DNA of 64,000 nt from positions 10,659,001 to 10,723,000 of the forward strand of contig CP126191.1 of the NCBI GenBank assembly GCA_030272155.1, read 5' to 3'. Shown here in pieces: positions 1-10,989 of this stretch (position 1 is the first letter of the stretch; every line of letters starts with the position of its first letter). The position numbers and the translations under genes are program-made. The notes beneath the pieces were generated by a model, which worked only from the letters and a program-made list of their open reading frames with translations, ran no database searches and had not been told where the DNA came from. Origin of the DNA: Tetradesmus obliquus (taxonomy: Eukaryota; Chlorophyta; Chlorophyceae; Sphaeropleales; Scenedesmaceae).

Positions 1-191
1 GCTGGCTTCACAGCAGTTGCCAGGTAATCCTACTTACACAAGTACATAGCGTTGTATTAAGTTCAGCCTATGCTAGCTGCGCAAGCACGAGGCATCCCAC
101 ACTGCTGTGCAGCGAGCTCAGGCTGCGCTGCAAATGCTGCTGGGCTCTTCCGCCTGTAGTCTACAATGCACCGCAAGCATAGGCATGACCG
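1..191. other. No gene recognised
   Basis: This short leading stretch precedes the first supported exon. It may hold 5' UTR or an upstream exon of the RabGAP gene, but nothing in it can be assigned. Confidence 0.3.
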
Positions 192-2761
192 ATGTTGTTG
201 CCACGTTTCATGCATTGCGCCTTTGATTCAAGCAGGGAGGCGAGCTGTGTGCACCAGGGCCTGTGCGCTCAGCTAGTACACCCGCCAGCGCCAGCGTCAG
301 CTGCTCGGACATCCAGCAGCAGCAGCAGCGGTGACAGCAGCAGTGGTGCACAGCTGCAGAAGCTGACTCCTGCTGACGGTGCAGCCCCAGCCGCTCCAGG
401 CACCAGCAGCAGCTGCTGCAGCAGCCAACAAGGCAGTCCAGCTGCGCCACGCACCTGCAGCAATGCTGGTGGTGCAGCAGCAGCAGCAGCCGCTGCCTTC
501 GGCAGTGCAGGGGGCCGGGCTGCTGGCCATCAGGCCAGCAGTGCCGGTGATGCTGGCAGCTATGCAGAAGAGTATGAAGAGGATGAAGATTGCTGGGCCA
601 GTGGTAGTCATGCAAGCAGCAGCGACACGTTCTCTGAAGTAGGGGACCCAGCAGCAACAGAGGTAGGTGGAGCGAAGGTCAGGCAGCAGGCCAGGTGCAC
701 TGCCACTGACAAGGTTGCTGTGCATGCCCAACAGGTGCAGGCCTACAATCACTTGGCGCACAGCAAGCGGCACGCCTTGTTTTGAAAACGTCCTTGAACC
801 CTAGTATCTGAAGCTGCAGCAGTGCCCACTTTGACCGCAAGGCCTCAACCCACCCTCGCCTGCTGCTGCTGCTGCTGCTGATGCTGATGCTGATGCTGAT
901 GCTGCCTTGCCCCCTACCTCAGGTGGTGTATGTGCGCGAGGGAGTTGCAGTGTGGCCCAGCCACAGCCGGCGCATCCTGGGGCGGCTCAGCTTGGTGAAA
1001 CAGCATGCAGTGCTGTTCATGGCTTGGCTGCCATACAGCGCGCCACCTGCAGCAGCAGCAGCAGCAGCAGCAGTGCAAGCGCAGCCTCTGGCACATGCAG
1101 CAGCGACAGCCGGCAGCAGCACAGGCAGCGTGGCAGATGTACAACAGCAGCAGCGACAGCGGAACCGGGGGCATTCACAAGAACACCAAGGGGAACAGCA
1201 CATAGCACAGCATGAACAGGTTGAGCAGCAGCAGCAGCAGCAGCAGCAGTGTACAGCTCATGCAGAGCAGCAGTATGATGTAGACGGTGCCCTGCAGGGC
1301 TGTGAGGAAGAAGCCTCGCAGCCTGACAGCAGCTGGCTGGAGCAGCAGCGGCAGCAGCAGGAGCAAGACACAGACAGGTTCAGCCTGCCTGTGCCGCTGG
1401 CAACACCACGGCAGCAGCAGCAGCAGCAGCAGCATGGACCAGCCAGTCCTACAGCTGCTGCTGCCATTACATCAGCAGCAGCTGCTGCCCGTACCTCTGC
1501 ACCAGGTACCAGCAACAGCTGCAGCTCAATACTGGGCAGCAGCAGCAGCAGCAGCAGTGCTGATACTGGCCGCAGCTTGTATGCCATCCACCCCATCCCT
1601 CTGTCAGATGTGAAAGCCCTAGTCAAGCACACACCACCACTAGGGGTGCACCAGCTGACAGTTGTCCTCACCAGCGGCCTCACTCTGCCTCCGTTACACT
1701 TCCACAACGGCGGCCTACGCGAGCTCATTGAAGCGCTGCGCCAGCACAGCAGCCTGGTCAAAGCAGCGGGCGTTAGTAACACATACCTGGTCAACGACAC
1801 AGCTGACCCACTGCAGCGTTGCTTACTGGCATTGGATGTGGCAGATATCGTGCTAGGGGCGCCGCCGCCAGGCGCTAGCTGTGTGGCTGCACCAGTGGGG
1901 CTTGAGGTACAACTGCAAAATGAGGATGCATTTGCTGATGGAGGAGTGATGGGCTGGCAGGCAGTCGACAGTGCAGCAGCAGCAGCAGCAGCAGCAGATG
2001 GTGCAGACGCAGCTAGACAGGCAGGCAGCAGCAGCAACTTGTTTGGCCTCGGGGCGAGCAGCCGGGCGCGGCTGTCTGCAGCAGCGGCTGCAGCGGCAGC
2101 AGCAGTGGCTGGCGCTGGCAGTCCTGCGCTGCCGCACCTGCCGTGGGGTGGCTTTGGGGCTGGCTATGCTGGAGCGAGCAGCTATTCCTGGGGTGCACCA
2201 GCAGCAGCGGCAGCAGCAGCAGCAGCAGCAAGTGGAGAAGCTGAAGCAGCTGATGGTGTAGGTGCAGAACATGGCAGCAGTAATGCAATAGCATGGAGCG
2301 GGCTGCGGGGCAAGCTGGCCAGCCAGCTGAACAGCACACTCAGCAAGGTGGGGCAGCTGGCAGTTGAAGGGGCCAGCAGCATTGTGGCAGCAGCCATGGA
2401 CAGCTGGCATGCTGAGACGATGCGGCACTTTGATGAGGAGGTGGCGCTGTTTGAGGAGTGGGGGCAGGCGCAGCAGCAGCAGCAGCAGCAGCAGCAAGTG
2501 CAAGGGCAGCTGGACTGCCAAGGGCGGCAGGATTTGCAGGACACAGTTGCAGCAGCAGCCGTACCTGGCAACGACCATGGCGGCAGCAGCAGTGACCAAG
2601 CGCTTGCGGCTGCACAAGCCGCACAGTCGCCACTGCCGTCTTCCGCAGCACCGCCAGCAGCAGCTGACAGCTCTGGCTTTGCCGCAGCAGCGGCAGCAAC
2701 GCTTGCAGTAGACGTCATCGCAGCTGCTGCTGCTGGCGGTGCGGCAAGCTTGTCCTCTCCC

Positions 2762-2798
<37 letters not shown>

Positions 2799-5665
2799 AC
2801 GTGGACACCAGCCTGGGGTCATTCGAGCTGCTGGAGGATGACTCATCATCACTGGCAGGCCCAACGCAGCAGCTTGCTGCGGTGCGGGCCCGTGCCGCGC
2901 CGCCGCCGCTGAGCAGCGAGGAGCTGGCCAGCTTTCTCGATGGTGACGGGCGGCTGGTGGACGAGGCGGGGTTCAGGGAAAGAGTGTTCCAAGCAGGTGA
3001 TTGGATGAGACGGGCAATGGATGATGCGGCAATGGATTCTGCGGGGTGTGAGAAGGATGTGCTGTGTATGCAAGCGTGTGGCTGGCTGCTTGCAGCGTAA
3101 GGCTGGAGGCATGTGCACTGGCAGCATGTGGTGTGCTGCTGGGGCCGCTTCTGGCTGTGTCCACATTTGCTGTCACGCTGCTGCCAGTGCTGATGGCTGC
3201 TACCGCTGCGCTGATCATGTGTCTTTTCTACTTACTATTGTTTCACTTTTCAATCGACCTCGCAGGCATCGAGCCGGCTGCGCGCAGGGGGGCATCAAGC
3301 CATATGTAACCACCGTTCCATTGTTACAGCCTTTTCATCAGGCTTCCTGCTTGTGGCAGCAAGGCATCTGCAGGTACTGCTGCTGTCTGATTCACATCTT
3401 TTGTAACAATCTTGCTGCTGCTGCTGCTTCTGGGCTGCTTTACATCCTTTGCCTTTTTGCAGGCATTGAGCCCACCGCGCGCCGTGAGGCCTGGAAGTGG
3501 CTGCTGGGCGTGTACCCTGCCGGCAGCAGCAGCGCACAGCGGCAGCAGCAGCGCCTGCGGCAGCAGCAGCAGTACGCGCTGCTGCAGGGCCAGTGGGCTG
3601 CGGTGGGCCCTGAGCAGGCGCGGCGCTGGGGCAAGTGGCGGGAGCGGCGCAGCAGGATTGATAAGGACGTGGCGCGCACCGACAGGTAAGGGGCGGTGGA
3701 GGGGCTGGTGCTGTTTTGCGGGGACTTGCAGGAAGCACACTCTGCAACAGCACAATACGAACCTCGTGCTCACTTGCAAGTGAAACAAGGACGTGGCACG
3801 CACCGACAGGTGAGGGGGCTGATGGCGTTCTTGCTATGGCTTGATGGGTATTGTGATGATCATGTGGTGGGGGACAGCTGCGGCTGTGCTGCTTGGCCAA
3901 CACAGCTCTGCACGGTGCCAGCAGGTGGTGCACTAGATGGCAGCTGGGGCCTAACGTATGCAGCGGCAATGCGTCACACACGTGCAGCGGTTGCAATTAA
4001 CGGGCCTCACACCACGTCATTGCTTCCTGTGTTGCTTGGTCCTCCTGCAGGCTGCACCCCTTCTACCGGGGCCGTGACGCGCCGCAGCACCTGGCCGCGC
4101 TGCGTGACGTGCTGCGCTGCTACTGCCTGTTCAATTGGGACCTGGGCTACTGCCAGGGCATGAGCGACCTGGCCAGCCCACTGCTGGTGGCCATGGAGGG
4201 AGACGAGGTGCGGCGAGGGGGTTGCGCAGCGGCAGCAGCAGCAGCAGCAATGATTCTGCAGCATCATTGTCTGCTTGGTGGTTCTTTGTTGTGTTGTGTT
4301 GGCGGGTGAGCGACTGGCCATGGAGGGCGAGAAGTGACGCGAGGGGGCAGCAGCAGCAGCAGGAAGAGCAGCAACGTTTAACTCAGACCTGCATGTGGTG
4401 TTTGGGGTCTTTGAGATCTCCAGTTTCAACGGCAGCAGTAAGGAGAAGCAGCATCAAGTAAGCAAAGGATCAACTTTCAACCTCTCCTGGCTGCAGGTGG
4501 ATGCCTTCTGGTGCTTTGTGGGGCTGATGGAGCGCATGGCAGGCAACTTTGCGCAGGACCAGGCAGGCATGCACACGCAGCTGGCAGCGCTGCGGCAGCT
4601 GGTGCAGGTGCGGCTGGCTGGGTGACAACATGCTGCAGGAATGTGGGCTGTGAGGCACTTTATGCGGCACGCATGCGGCGTGTGCCTTCCAAAGGTGTCT
4701 GCACGCTACAGCAACTAGTGTGGTGCATGCTGATGGTACAGCCCTGCACATGCTGCAGTGATCACGTCAACTTTTCAGTATGTTGTCGAGCACTGCCGTC
4801 AGCTGTTCAGCATGTGGCGTACAGTGCTGCTTCAGCTTCACAGCTGTAACTGTATCCTGTGTGCGCCTGCTACATGGACTGCTGCTGCTGCTGCTGCCGC
4901 CTCCAACTCACCTGCAGGTGCTGGACCCGCAGCTGCACGCGCTGTTTGAGGCGCGCGAGTGCCTCAACTACTTCTTCGCCTTCCGCTGGCTGCTCATCCA
5001 CTTCAAGCGCGAGTTCCCCTTCGACCAGGTGCGACGCTATCAAGGCCTACTGCGCTGTTTTCCAGGGGTTGTGTTGCCGCTTGGCCGCTTGCAAGGTTTG
5101 CGTGCCACAGGGCCCACAGTTCAAGATAGTGAGGTTCGGGGCTTGGGCCCAGCCACTGCAGGCGCGGTGGAGCTGCATCGTGCATTAAGTAGATTCATCA
5201 CAGCAGCTGCATGCGTGCAGCCACGTGACGGCTTCCTGCAGCACGAAGGCGCCGCTTGCTGCTGCGCTTACCTGCACAGACATGCAGGCATTGTGATCCC
5301 AGGTCTCAGCTCCTCCACCGTACCTTAGCCGCTGAAGTTTCACCTGCCATCCGCCACTTTGCTCTCCCCAACCTACTCCACTGCCACACTGCTGCCGCAC
5401 CCCTCCCCTGCAGGTGCTGTGCCTGTGGGAGGCGTGCTGGGCCTGCCCCCTGACCCCCCACCTGCACCTGTACCTGGCAGCAGCAGTGCTCATCCAGCAC
5501 CGCCGGCTGCTGCTGACCGACCCGGCGCTGGACTTTGACGGCCTGCTGCGCTTCTGTGTGGGCCTGGCGGGGCGGCTGGAGCTGGGCGGCTGCCTGCGGC
5601 TGGCGGAGGCGCTGGCGTTGATTGCGGGGCAGGCGGGGCAGGAGTTGCTGGCCGGGCTGCCATAA
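192..5665 (+). CDS. RabGAP with TBC domain, plant TBC1D15/17 type
   Basis: GTPase-activating protein for Rab GTPases, expected at cytosolic membrane faces. Exons: 192-662, 923-2996, 3463-3685, 4051-4207, 4497-4607, 4918-5028, 5414-5665; they sum to 1,132 codons plus stop with all phases agreeing. An N-terminal membrane/Rab-binding region is spread around VVYVREGVAVWPSH (about residue 158) and PIPLSDVKALVKHTPP (about 380-450), as in plant TBC1D15 homologues. The TBC domain starts at GIEPTARREAWKWLLG (about 849). Both catalytic fingers are present: the arginine in IDKDVARTDR and the glutamine in GYCQGMSD, so the GAP should be active. Exon 2 is far longer than in plants because of Gln, Ala and Ser runs encoded by CAG-type triplets in different frames. 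The ATG at 192 is only the first in-frame one; an upstream exon is possible. Confidence 0.9.
3262..3293 (+). repeat. Intronic copy of the start of RabGAP exon 3
   Basis: The bases reproduce the acceptor and first codons of the real exon at 3460-3491. They read GIEPAARRG in place of GIEPTARREA, at roughly 80% identity. The copy lies inside the intron, about 200 bases upstream of the functional exon, and keeps an intact CGCAG acceptor. Confidence 0.7.
3785..3815 (+). repeat. Intronic copy of the end of RabGAP exon 3
   Basis: This repeats 3661-3691, the end of exon 3 with its donor, with three differences in 31 bases. The copy still reads KDVARTDR and ends in a consensus GTGAGG donor. It sits 100 bases downstream of the functional donor (GTAAGG). 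Confidence 0.85.
4309..4360 (+). repeat. Partial intronic copy of the end of RabGAP exon 4
   Basis: This resembles 4162-4250: GAGCGAC-TGGCC, GCCATGGAGGG, then CGCGAGGGGG followed by a CAG tract. Compared with the exon it carries internal deletions, and the donor has become AAGTGACG. Confidence 0.6.
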
Positions 5666-6010
5666 TGTGGTTGCATCGCTGGCGGGGCTGCTGTATCGTA
5701 GCGGTCGGAGGGGCGGCTGGAGCTGGGGGGCTGCCTGCGGCTGGCTGAGGCGCTGGCACTCATTGCCGGGCAGGCAGGGCAGGAGCTGCTGGCCGGGCTG
5801 CCTTAGCGGCTACTGGGCTTGCGAACAGCCGGTCTGCTGCGCAGCAGGGATGCGGCTGGCGGAGGCGCTGGCGTTGATTGCGGGGGACGCGGGCAAGGAG
5901 CTGCTGGCTGGGCTGCCATAATGTGGTGGCATCACTGGCAGGGCTGCTGTATCGTAGCGGGCGGCGGGGCGGCTGGAGCTGGGGGGGTGCCTGCGGCTGG
6001 CTGCGGCCGC
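5569..6010 (+). repeat. Tandem copies of the RabGAP terminal exon
   Basis: The last coding segment (GRLELGGCLRLAEALALIAG and on to the stop at 5663-5665) recurs downstream. A copy at about 5710-5806 ends in TAG instead of TAA, and another at about 5850-5921 ends in TAA. A fourth start lies at about 5963-6010. The first step is about 141 bases. The flanking CATAATGTGGT-GCATC and GGGGCTGCTGTATCGTAGCGG segments are repeated as well, so the unit includes 3' UTR. The later copies keep the amino-acid frame but lie after the first stop, so they are presumably untranslated. Confidence 0.85.
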
Positions 6011-6918
6011 CTGTGTAGCATGTACTGTGCCTTGCACAATGCTTTGTGCGGATCATTGTGTGCATTGTATTGCTCCTATGAGTGTGTGTGTGCAGTCGTG
6101 CTGCACGTAAGCCGCACAGGCCATGTTTGTATTGTAGGAGTCTCAAATGTAGGCCACCAAGTGCGATGTAGTGTCACTGGCAGTGAAACCAGCTTGCTTT
6201 TGTTTAAACACAAAGGGCTTGCGTGTACAGCCGACAACGTATTATGCTTACTGGCAGGTGCTGTGGCGTGCCACTTTCGTAATTGGGAAAGCCATGTTTG
6301 TGTGTATGCCAACCTTGCCACTGGCGTGCATTGCCGGTGCGCGCTGCTGGTGTACAGGAAATTCTTGAGTTTTGCATGTGTACTTTTACGTTTACATTGC
6401 TGTTGCAGGCCCTGCATGGGTCAATGTTTGTCGTTGAATATATTCATCTGATATAGGGCAGTGTTGTTTCAGTTTTTATAGGTGATCATAGAAACTTCCA
6501 TGTAAGCAGGCATTGCCGGGCCTTGGATGGCTCTCTGGGCAGCAGTACCTGTGTAGCCATGGCTGCCTGCAGCAGTACGTTCATGATGTGGAGCACATGA
6601 GGGTAACAGGACTCTGTTACAGGTACTCACTGGTCCTTTCATAGTCAACAAAAGCATCTGATGCATCTTACAGCACATGTATCGGGTAATGGGACCGCCC
6701 ACTGAGCTTTCACCTCTTGTCATCAGGGTTGTCATGTCTGGCCCCAGGCTCAAAGGAACGCTCGAAACCAGGTGCATGGCGATGGTTCATCGGATCTAGT
6801 TGCCTGGTGCTCTTACTGCCAGTGCTTGCTGCTTTCGGTGGGCGTACCCCTTCAACTGACTGATGAAGCAGTGACTTGGACAGACCTGCAGCACCTCGGC
6901 TGTGCTTCAAAACACGCT
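6011..6918. other. Intergenic, no gene recognised
   Basis: This is the spacer between the RabGAP repeats and the GOST-type gene. Open frames here have no recognisable domain. The last few hundred bases probably hold the promoter and 5' UTR of the gene at 6919. Confidence 0.4.
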
Positions 6919-9663
6919 ATGAACAAGCTATTGCTGCTTGGGCTCGTGCTGGCCGCCCTGGGGTCAGCGTATGCCCGCATCGAGTACGCTCATGTGTTCT
7001 ACGACGACAGGCCGCTCATAGAGATCACACAGCCCTTTGGCTTCGGCAGTAGGGGTCACATAGACATAGTTCTGCGGGACATCAGCATCTGGAGGCGCCA
7101 TGACAGCGAGGACGACTACAAGCTGGGCAACTTTGGCTTCTTCCTGGCCAACATCAACTCAGCCAGCTCCAGCGTCACGCAGGAGATGCTCTCGCAGGCG
7201 TGCCTGCTAGAAGAGCGGGACCTGTTGAAGCTCTTCACGTTTGCTGACCCCAAGGTGGAGGCAGTCATCGATGGCAAGGCCCCGAACGTGACCTTCCATG
7301 TGGAGGTCAAAGATGGGGGCCTCTTCTCGGTCTTCTTTGCCAACTGCGAGCAGCGCACGCCCGTGTCATTCGCCATGAAGGTGTCTGCCTACAACCTGGT
7401 GGGGCCGCAGGGCCGCAAGGACTACCTGTCCATCGGCGAGGGAGAGCTGGACGTGATGTACTGGGTGCGCAGCAGCAGCAGCAGCAGCTACAGCAGCAGC
7501 GGCATCAGCGGGTTCAGAGTGCTGAAATGGAACAGTGATGGCAGGGGTTGGTGAAGGGGGGTGTCACCAGTGTCAAAGGCAGCAGTAGGGCTTGTCAGTA
7601 GCGTTCACAGCAGCAGCAGCAGCACGCTGCTAGCACCAGTTCGCAGCATCGTATGTTACACACGACAAGCCGTCCGCCGGATTGCAGTTTGCAATCACCA
7701 GTGTAACTATTGCAAATAAGCAGCATGAAGCTTCAGCCGGCAGCAATGGCAGCAGCAGATCAACTCAGCAGCTGAATATCTTTAGCACACCAGCTTGGCA
7801 GTGACAGCAGCGTTATCCCACTCTGGGTAACAGCTGCAGAACAGATTGCATTGCAGTTGCGTAGCGGGCGCGAAAGCACCACCAACACCAGCAGTGCTTG
7901 TGCGTGCAGCATGCTGCTCCGGCCCAGCACCAGTCAGGGATGTCCAGCAGGTGCTTGCTGGACGGTACCACAGGGCAGCAGCAGTGACAGCCTGCAGCTG
8001 CTGTTCATTCAGCAGCCCTCATACACACATCTGTTCCGCGCCCGCTCACTCTTACCATCTTGTGCTGTTATCTCCGCTGGCTGTTACCATCCTGCCTCCA
8101 TCCCTGCCGCAGGTTATGTTTGGCCTGTTTGCCACCATCACCGCAGCTTGGGCCACAACTCTAGTGCGCGCGCGCCGCACTGCCGGCAGCGTGCACTCCA
8201 TTCACTGGCTTATGCTGGGCCTAGTGGCCTTCAAGACGCTGACGCTGCTGGCGCAGACCTGCATGTACCTGGTTATTCAACGCGCCGGCAGCCCGCATGG
8301 CTGGAACTGGGTGTACTACATCGCCACCTTCTTCAGGGGCATGCTGTTCTTCAGCGTCATCGTGCTGATTGGCACGGGATGGTGAGGAGCTGCTGCTGCT
8401 GCTGTCGAAGCAGTGCTGCTGGCAGTTATCATTCGGCACAGCAGGCAATCGCCAGGGCTCAGTAGGCGTGCCGGCCTTTGAAAGTGATCTGCAAGCTCGG
8501 GGTGTATATTCTGCGCCGCAGCAACTGCTTTGGCGGCTTATGAGCATACAGATGCATCTGCATGCAGCTTGAGACGCAGTGGCAGCATGGATGCAGACGT
8601 TCGCTGCCTGCTGGCGTGCTGAGGCTCTGCTGTGCTTTGTTGCTTGTGCTGCTGCCGCATGTCATTGGTGTTTGTGCTGCTGCTGCAGGAGCTACATGAA
8701 GCCCTTCATTGATGACAACACGCGCAAGGTGCTCATGGTGGTCATCCCGCTGCAGGTGCGGTCCTAGGTTTCAGGCGCTGTAGCGTTTGTGTGCGGAGAT
8801 TAGGGAAGCAGCTGCTGCTGTGGCGGTGCAAAGGTGCAGCTGTGGTTACTGCGGTGGCCGCGTAGGTCGGCATCAGCAGCAGCAGCAGCGCTGGTGAGGA
8901 GTCGCCCAGCTTGCTGTCACCCACTTACTGTCACCTTGACACACGCGGCTGCTGTCACCGGCTGATGTAAACCCTGACACCCCGGCTGCTGTCACGCTCC
9001 ATGCCGCTGCAGGTGCTTGCGCTCATACGCCTTCAGTCTGACACACGTGGGTGCTGTCACGCCGCGCCGCCACCGTCAACACACACACTTGCCGTCACCC
9101 GCCGCCGCAGGTGTTTGCGGACATTGCCATCGTCATCACTGGCGAGGAGTCACCCGTTTACTGTCACCTGACGCACCCGGCTGCTGTCCCCTGCTTGCTT
9201 GTTGTCACCCCCGCCCCACCCCACCCTCCCACAGGTGTTTGCGGAGATCGCCATCGTCATCACTGGCGAGGAGTCGCCCTCCATCCGCGACTGGGTCACC
9301 TGGGTGAACATCCTGCACTTTGTGGACATCCTGTGCTGCTGCGCGATCCTGTTCCCCATCGTGTGGAGCATCAAGCACCTGCGCGACGCCAGCGAGACAG
9401 ACGGCAAAGCGGCACGGGCGCTTGAGAAGCTGCAGCTCTTCCGGCAGTTCTACATCCTGGTCGTGGTGTTCATCTACTTCACGCGCATTGTGGTGTTTCT
9501 GCTGCGGGAGAACCTGGCGAATAGCTTGTATGCGTGGGTTGCGGATGCAGCGTATGAGCTGGCGTACCTGGCGTTCTATGTGTGGGTGGGCGTGCGCTTT
9601 GCGCCGAATGCCAATAACCCGTACACCAAGCTGCGGCAGGAAGAGATTGAGATGAGGGTGTAG
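6919..9663 (+). CDS. GOST-family seven-TM protein, GPR107/108-like
   Basis: Membrane protein of the lung-7-TM/GOST family, which in plants and animals acts in Golgi-endosome traffic. Four exons (6919-7464, 8113-8381, 8689-8755, 9235-9663) give 436 codons plus stop in consistent phase. The start is chosen because MNKLLLLGLVLAALGSAYA is a clear signal peptide. Luminal GOLD-like part: RPLIEITQPFGFGSRGHIDI, FFANCEQRTPVSFAMK, then KDYLSIG. The membrane bundle begins at VMFGLFATITAAW and continues through VHSIHWLM, GSPHGWNWVYYIATFFRG, VLIGTGWSYMKPF, KVLMVVIPLQ, DWVTWVNILHFVDILCCCA and LFRQFYILVVVFIYFTR. These blocks match plant CAND6/7-type homologues in order. Intron 1 begins with a CAG tract right after its GTGCGC donor. 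Confidence 0.92.
9111..9156 (+). repeat. Intronic copy of the start of GOST exon 4
   Basis: GTGTTTGCGGACATTGCCAT and the following bases repeat the real exon start at 9235-9280. The copy reads VFADIAIVITGEESP against VFAEIAIVITGEESP and keeps a CCGCAG acceptor. After ESP the copy diverges at once into intron-like sequence. A fainter echo of the exon 3 end (CCGCTGCAGGTGC) lies near 9003. Confidence 0.9.
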
Positions 9664-10387
9664 CGGGGAAGGGGGTGGGTGTGAAGGGCTGATCGGTCAG
9701 GTTTGGGTTTGCATGGTGGGTTGAGTGTGGTGGTGTGGTTGCATCAACCTGCAGCCGGTGCACTGCCAGCGGCTGTTGGGGCTGCAGCTAGCTGTGTTGC
9801 AGTGGGGACGCATGCACTTGGAGAAGGACATTCACTTTGATGGTTAATTGATGTGAATTGATGTGATTGGTCAAGTGGTTTGCATGGCATAGCTGCTGGT
9901 GGTCGCTGTGGCGTCCTGCCAGCTGCATGTTCACTGTCCCCAAGTGGCGCGTATGCAGGCAGATGGACAGGCACAGGTGGCGTTGCTGGTAATGCAGCAG
10001 CGCCTGCTGGATTGCTGCAACCTGGGTATTTGTGGTGTCCTTTGTATGGGAAGGCGTGCAATCTGCTGTGTTGCTGCCAGGCCTGGCTCTTTAACCATGT
10101 GCGGGGTCGTCCTGCTGATGTGACAAGCTCGAAACCCTAGTTGCTGCTTTTATCAACTGAATTGTACCGACATGATGTTGGACGTTTTCTTCACTGTTAA
10201 GCGTGAGCTCAACAAGCAGCAGACTTCGCAGCTTGCAGGAACATGTGGTCCCGTGTTTGAGTCCGCCTTCGCACAACGCAACAACACACAGTGCATGCCG
10301 CCCAGTGCAGGATAACTTTCACACCGGCTGAACACGCTTGTCACCAGCTGGCGGATTCACGAGTGTACCTCAGGAACTGGCACACCA
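9664..10387. other. Intergenic, no gene recognised
   Basis: This stretch follows the GOST stop codon. It contains GTG/GTT-rich sequence and then the presumed upstream region of the SET gene. No open frame here shows a domain. Confidence 0.4.
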
Positions 10388-10538
10388 ATGCAGCACACCG
10401 TTGGCGGCATGCAGGCTGCAAGCAGCAGGTTTCGCAGCTGCCACCGCGCCTGGCTGTACAGACAACAAAACATCAATCTTCATAGGATACGACGGCAAGC
10501 TGCACCAGCACAGACGCCTGCTAACACCACCAATGGCA

Positions 10539-10584
<46 letters not shown>

Positions 10585-10958
10585 GCCGCTGTTGGAATGG
10601 ATGCAGCAGCAGGGCTGCAGCGTGTCTGGTGTAGGGCTGTTCTATGAGCAGCAGAAGGGCGGCAGCATGTCAAGGGAGCTCAGGGCCACTCAGGTGCGGC
10701 TTTGATACATAAGTGCTGCTAGCACTGCAGCAGCTTGTGCGGCAGGCCCACTGAAACAGCAGCATCAGCATGTGTTGTAGTAGCTTGTCTACTAACCCTA
10801 TAGTTGTGCACTTCAGCAGTGCATCAGTTTGTGAAAGTCAAACAGGTGCATGCGGCAAGCTGCATCTTGTGACGTGATGTGCTGCGTGGCTGCAGGACCT
10901 TGCACCTGGTGATGTGCTCATCACAGTGCCACTGGCAAGCACCATCCACTACATAGAT

Positions 10959-10989
<31 letters not shown>

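Noticed and set aside
297-773. Long minus-strand open frames across the CAG-rich RabGAP region (also at 1258-2037, 1853-2617, 2182-2808)
   Set aside because: They are Leu/Cys/Ala runs produced by CTG read on the reverse strand of CAG coding tracts; the plus strand has conserved RabGAP blocks.
7466-7500. Pairing of CAG runs after donors with CTG runs before acceptors as an intron-looping device
   Set aside because: Few introns have both: GOST intron 1, SET intron 2 and RabGAP intron 4 have the donor-side CAG run without a CTG run at the acceptor. Only the acceptor-side pattern was kept as a finding.
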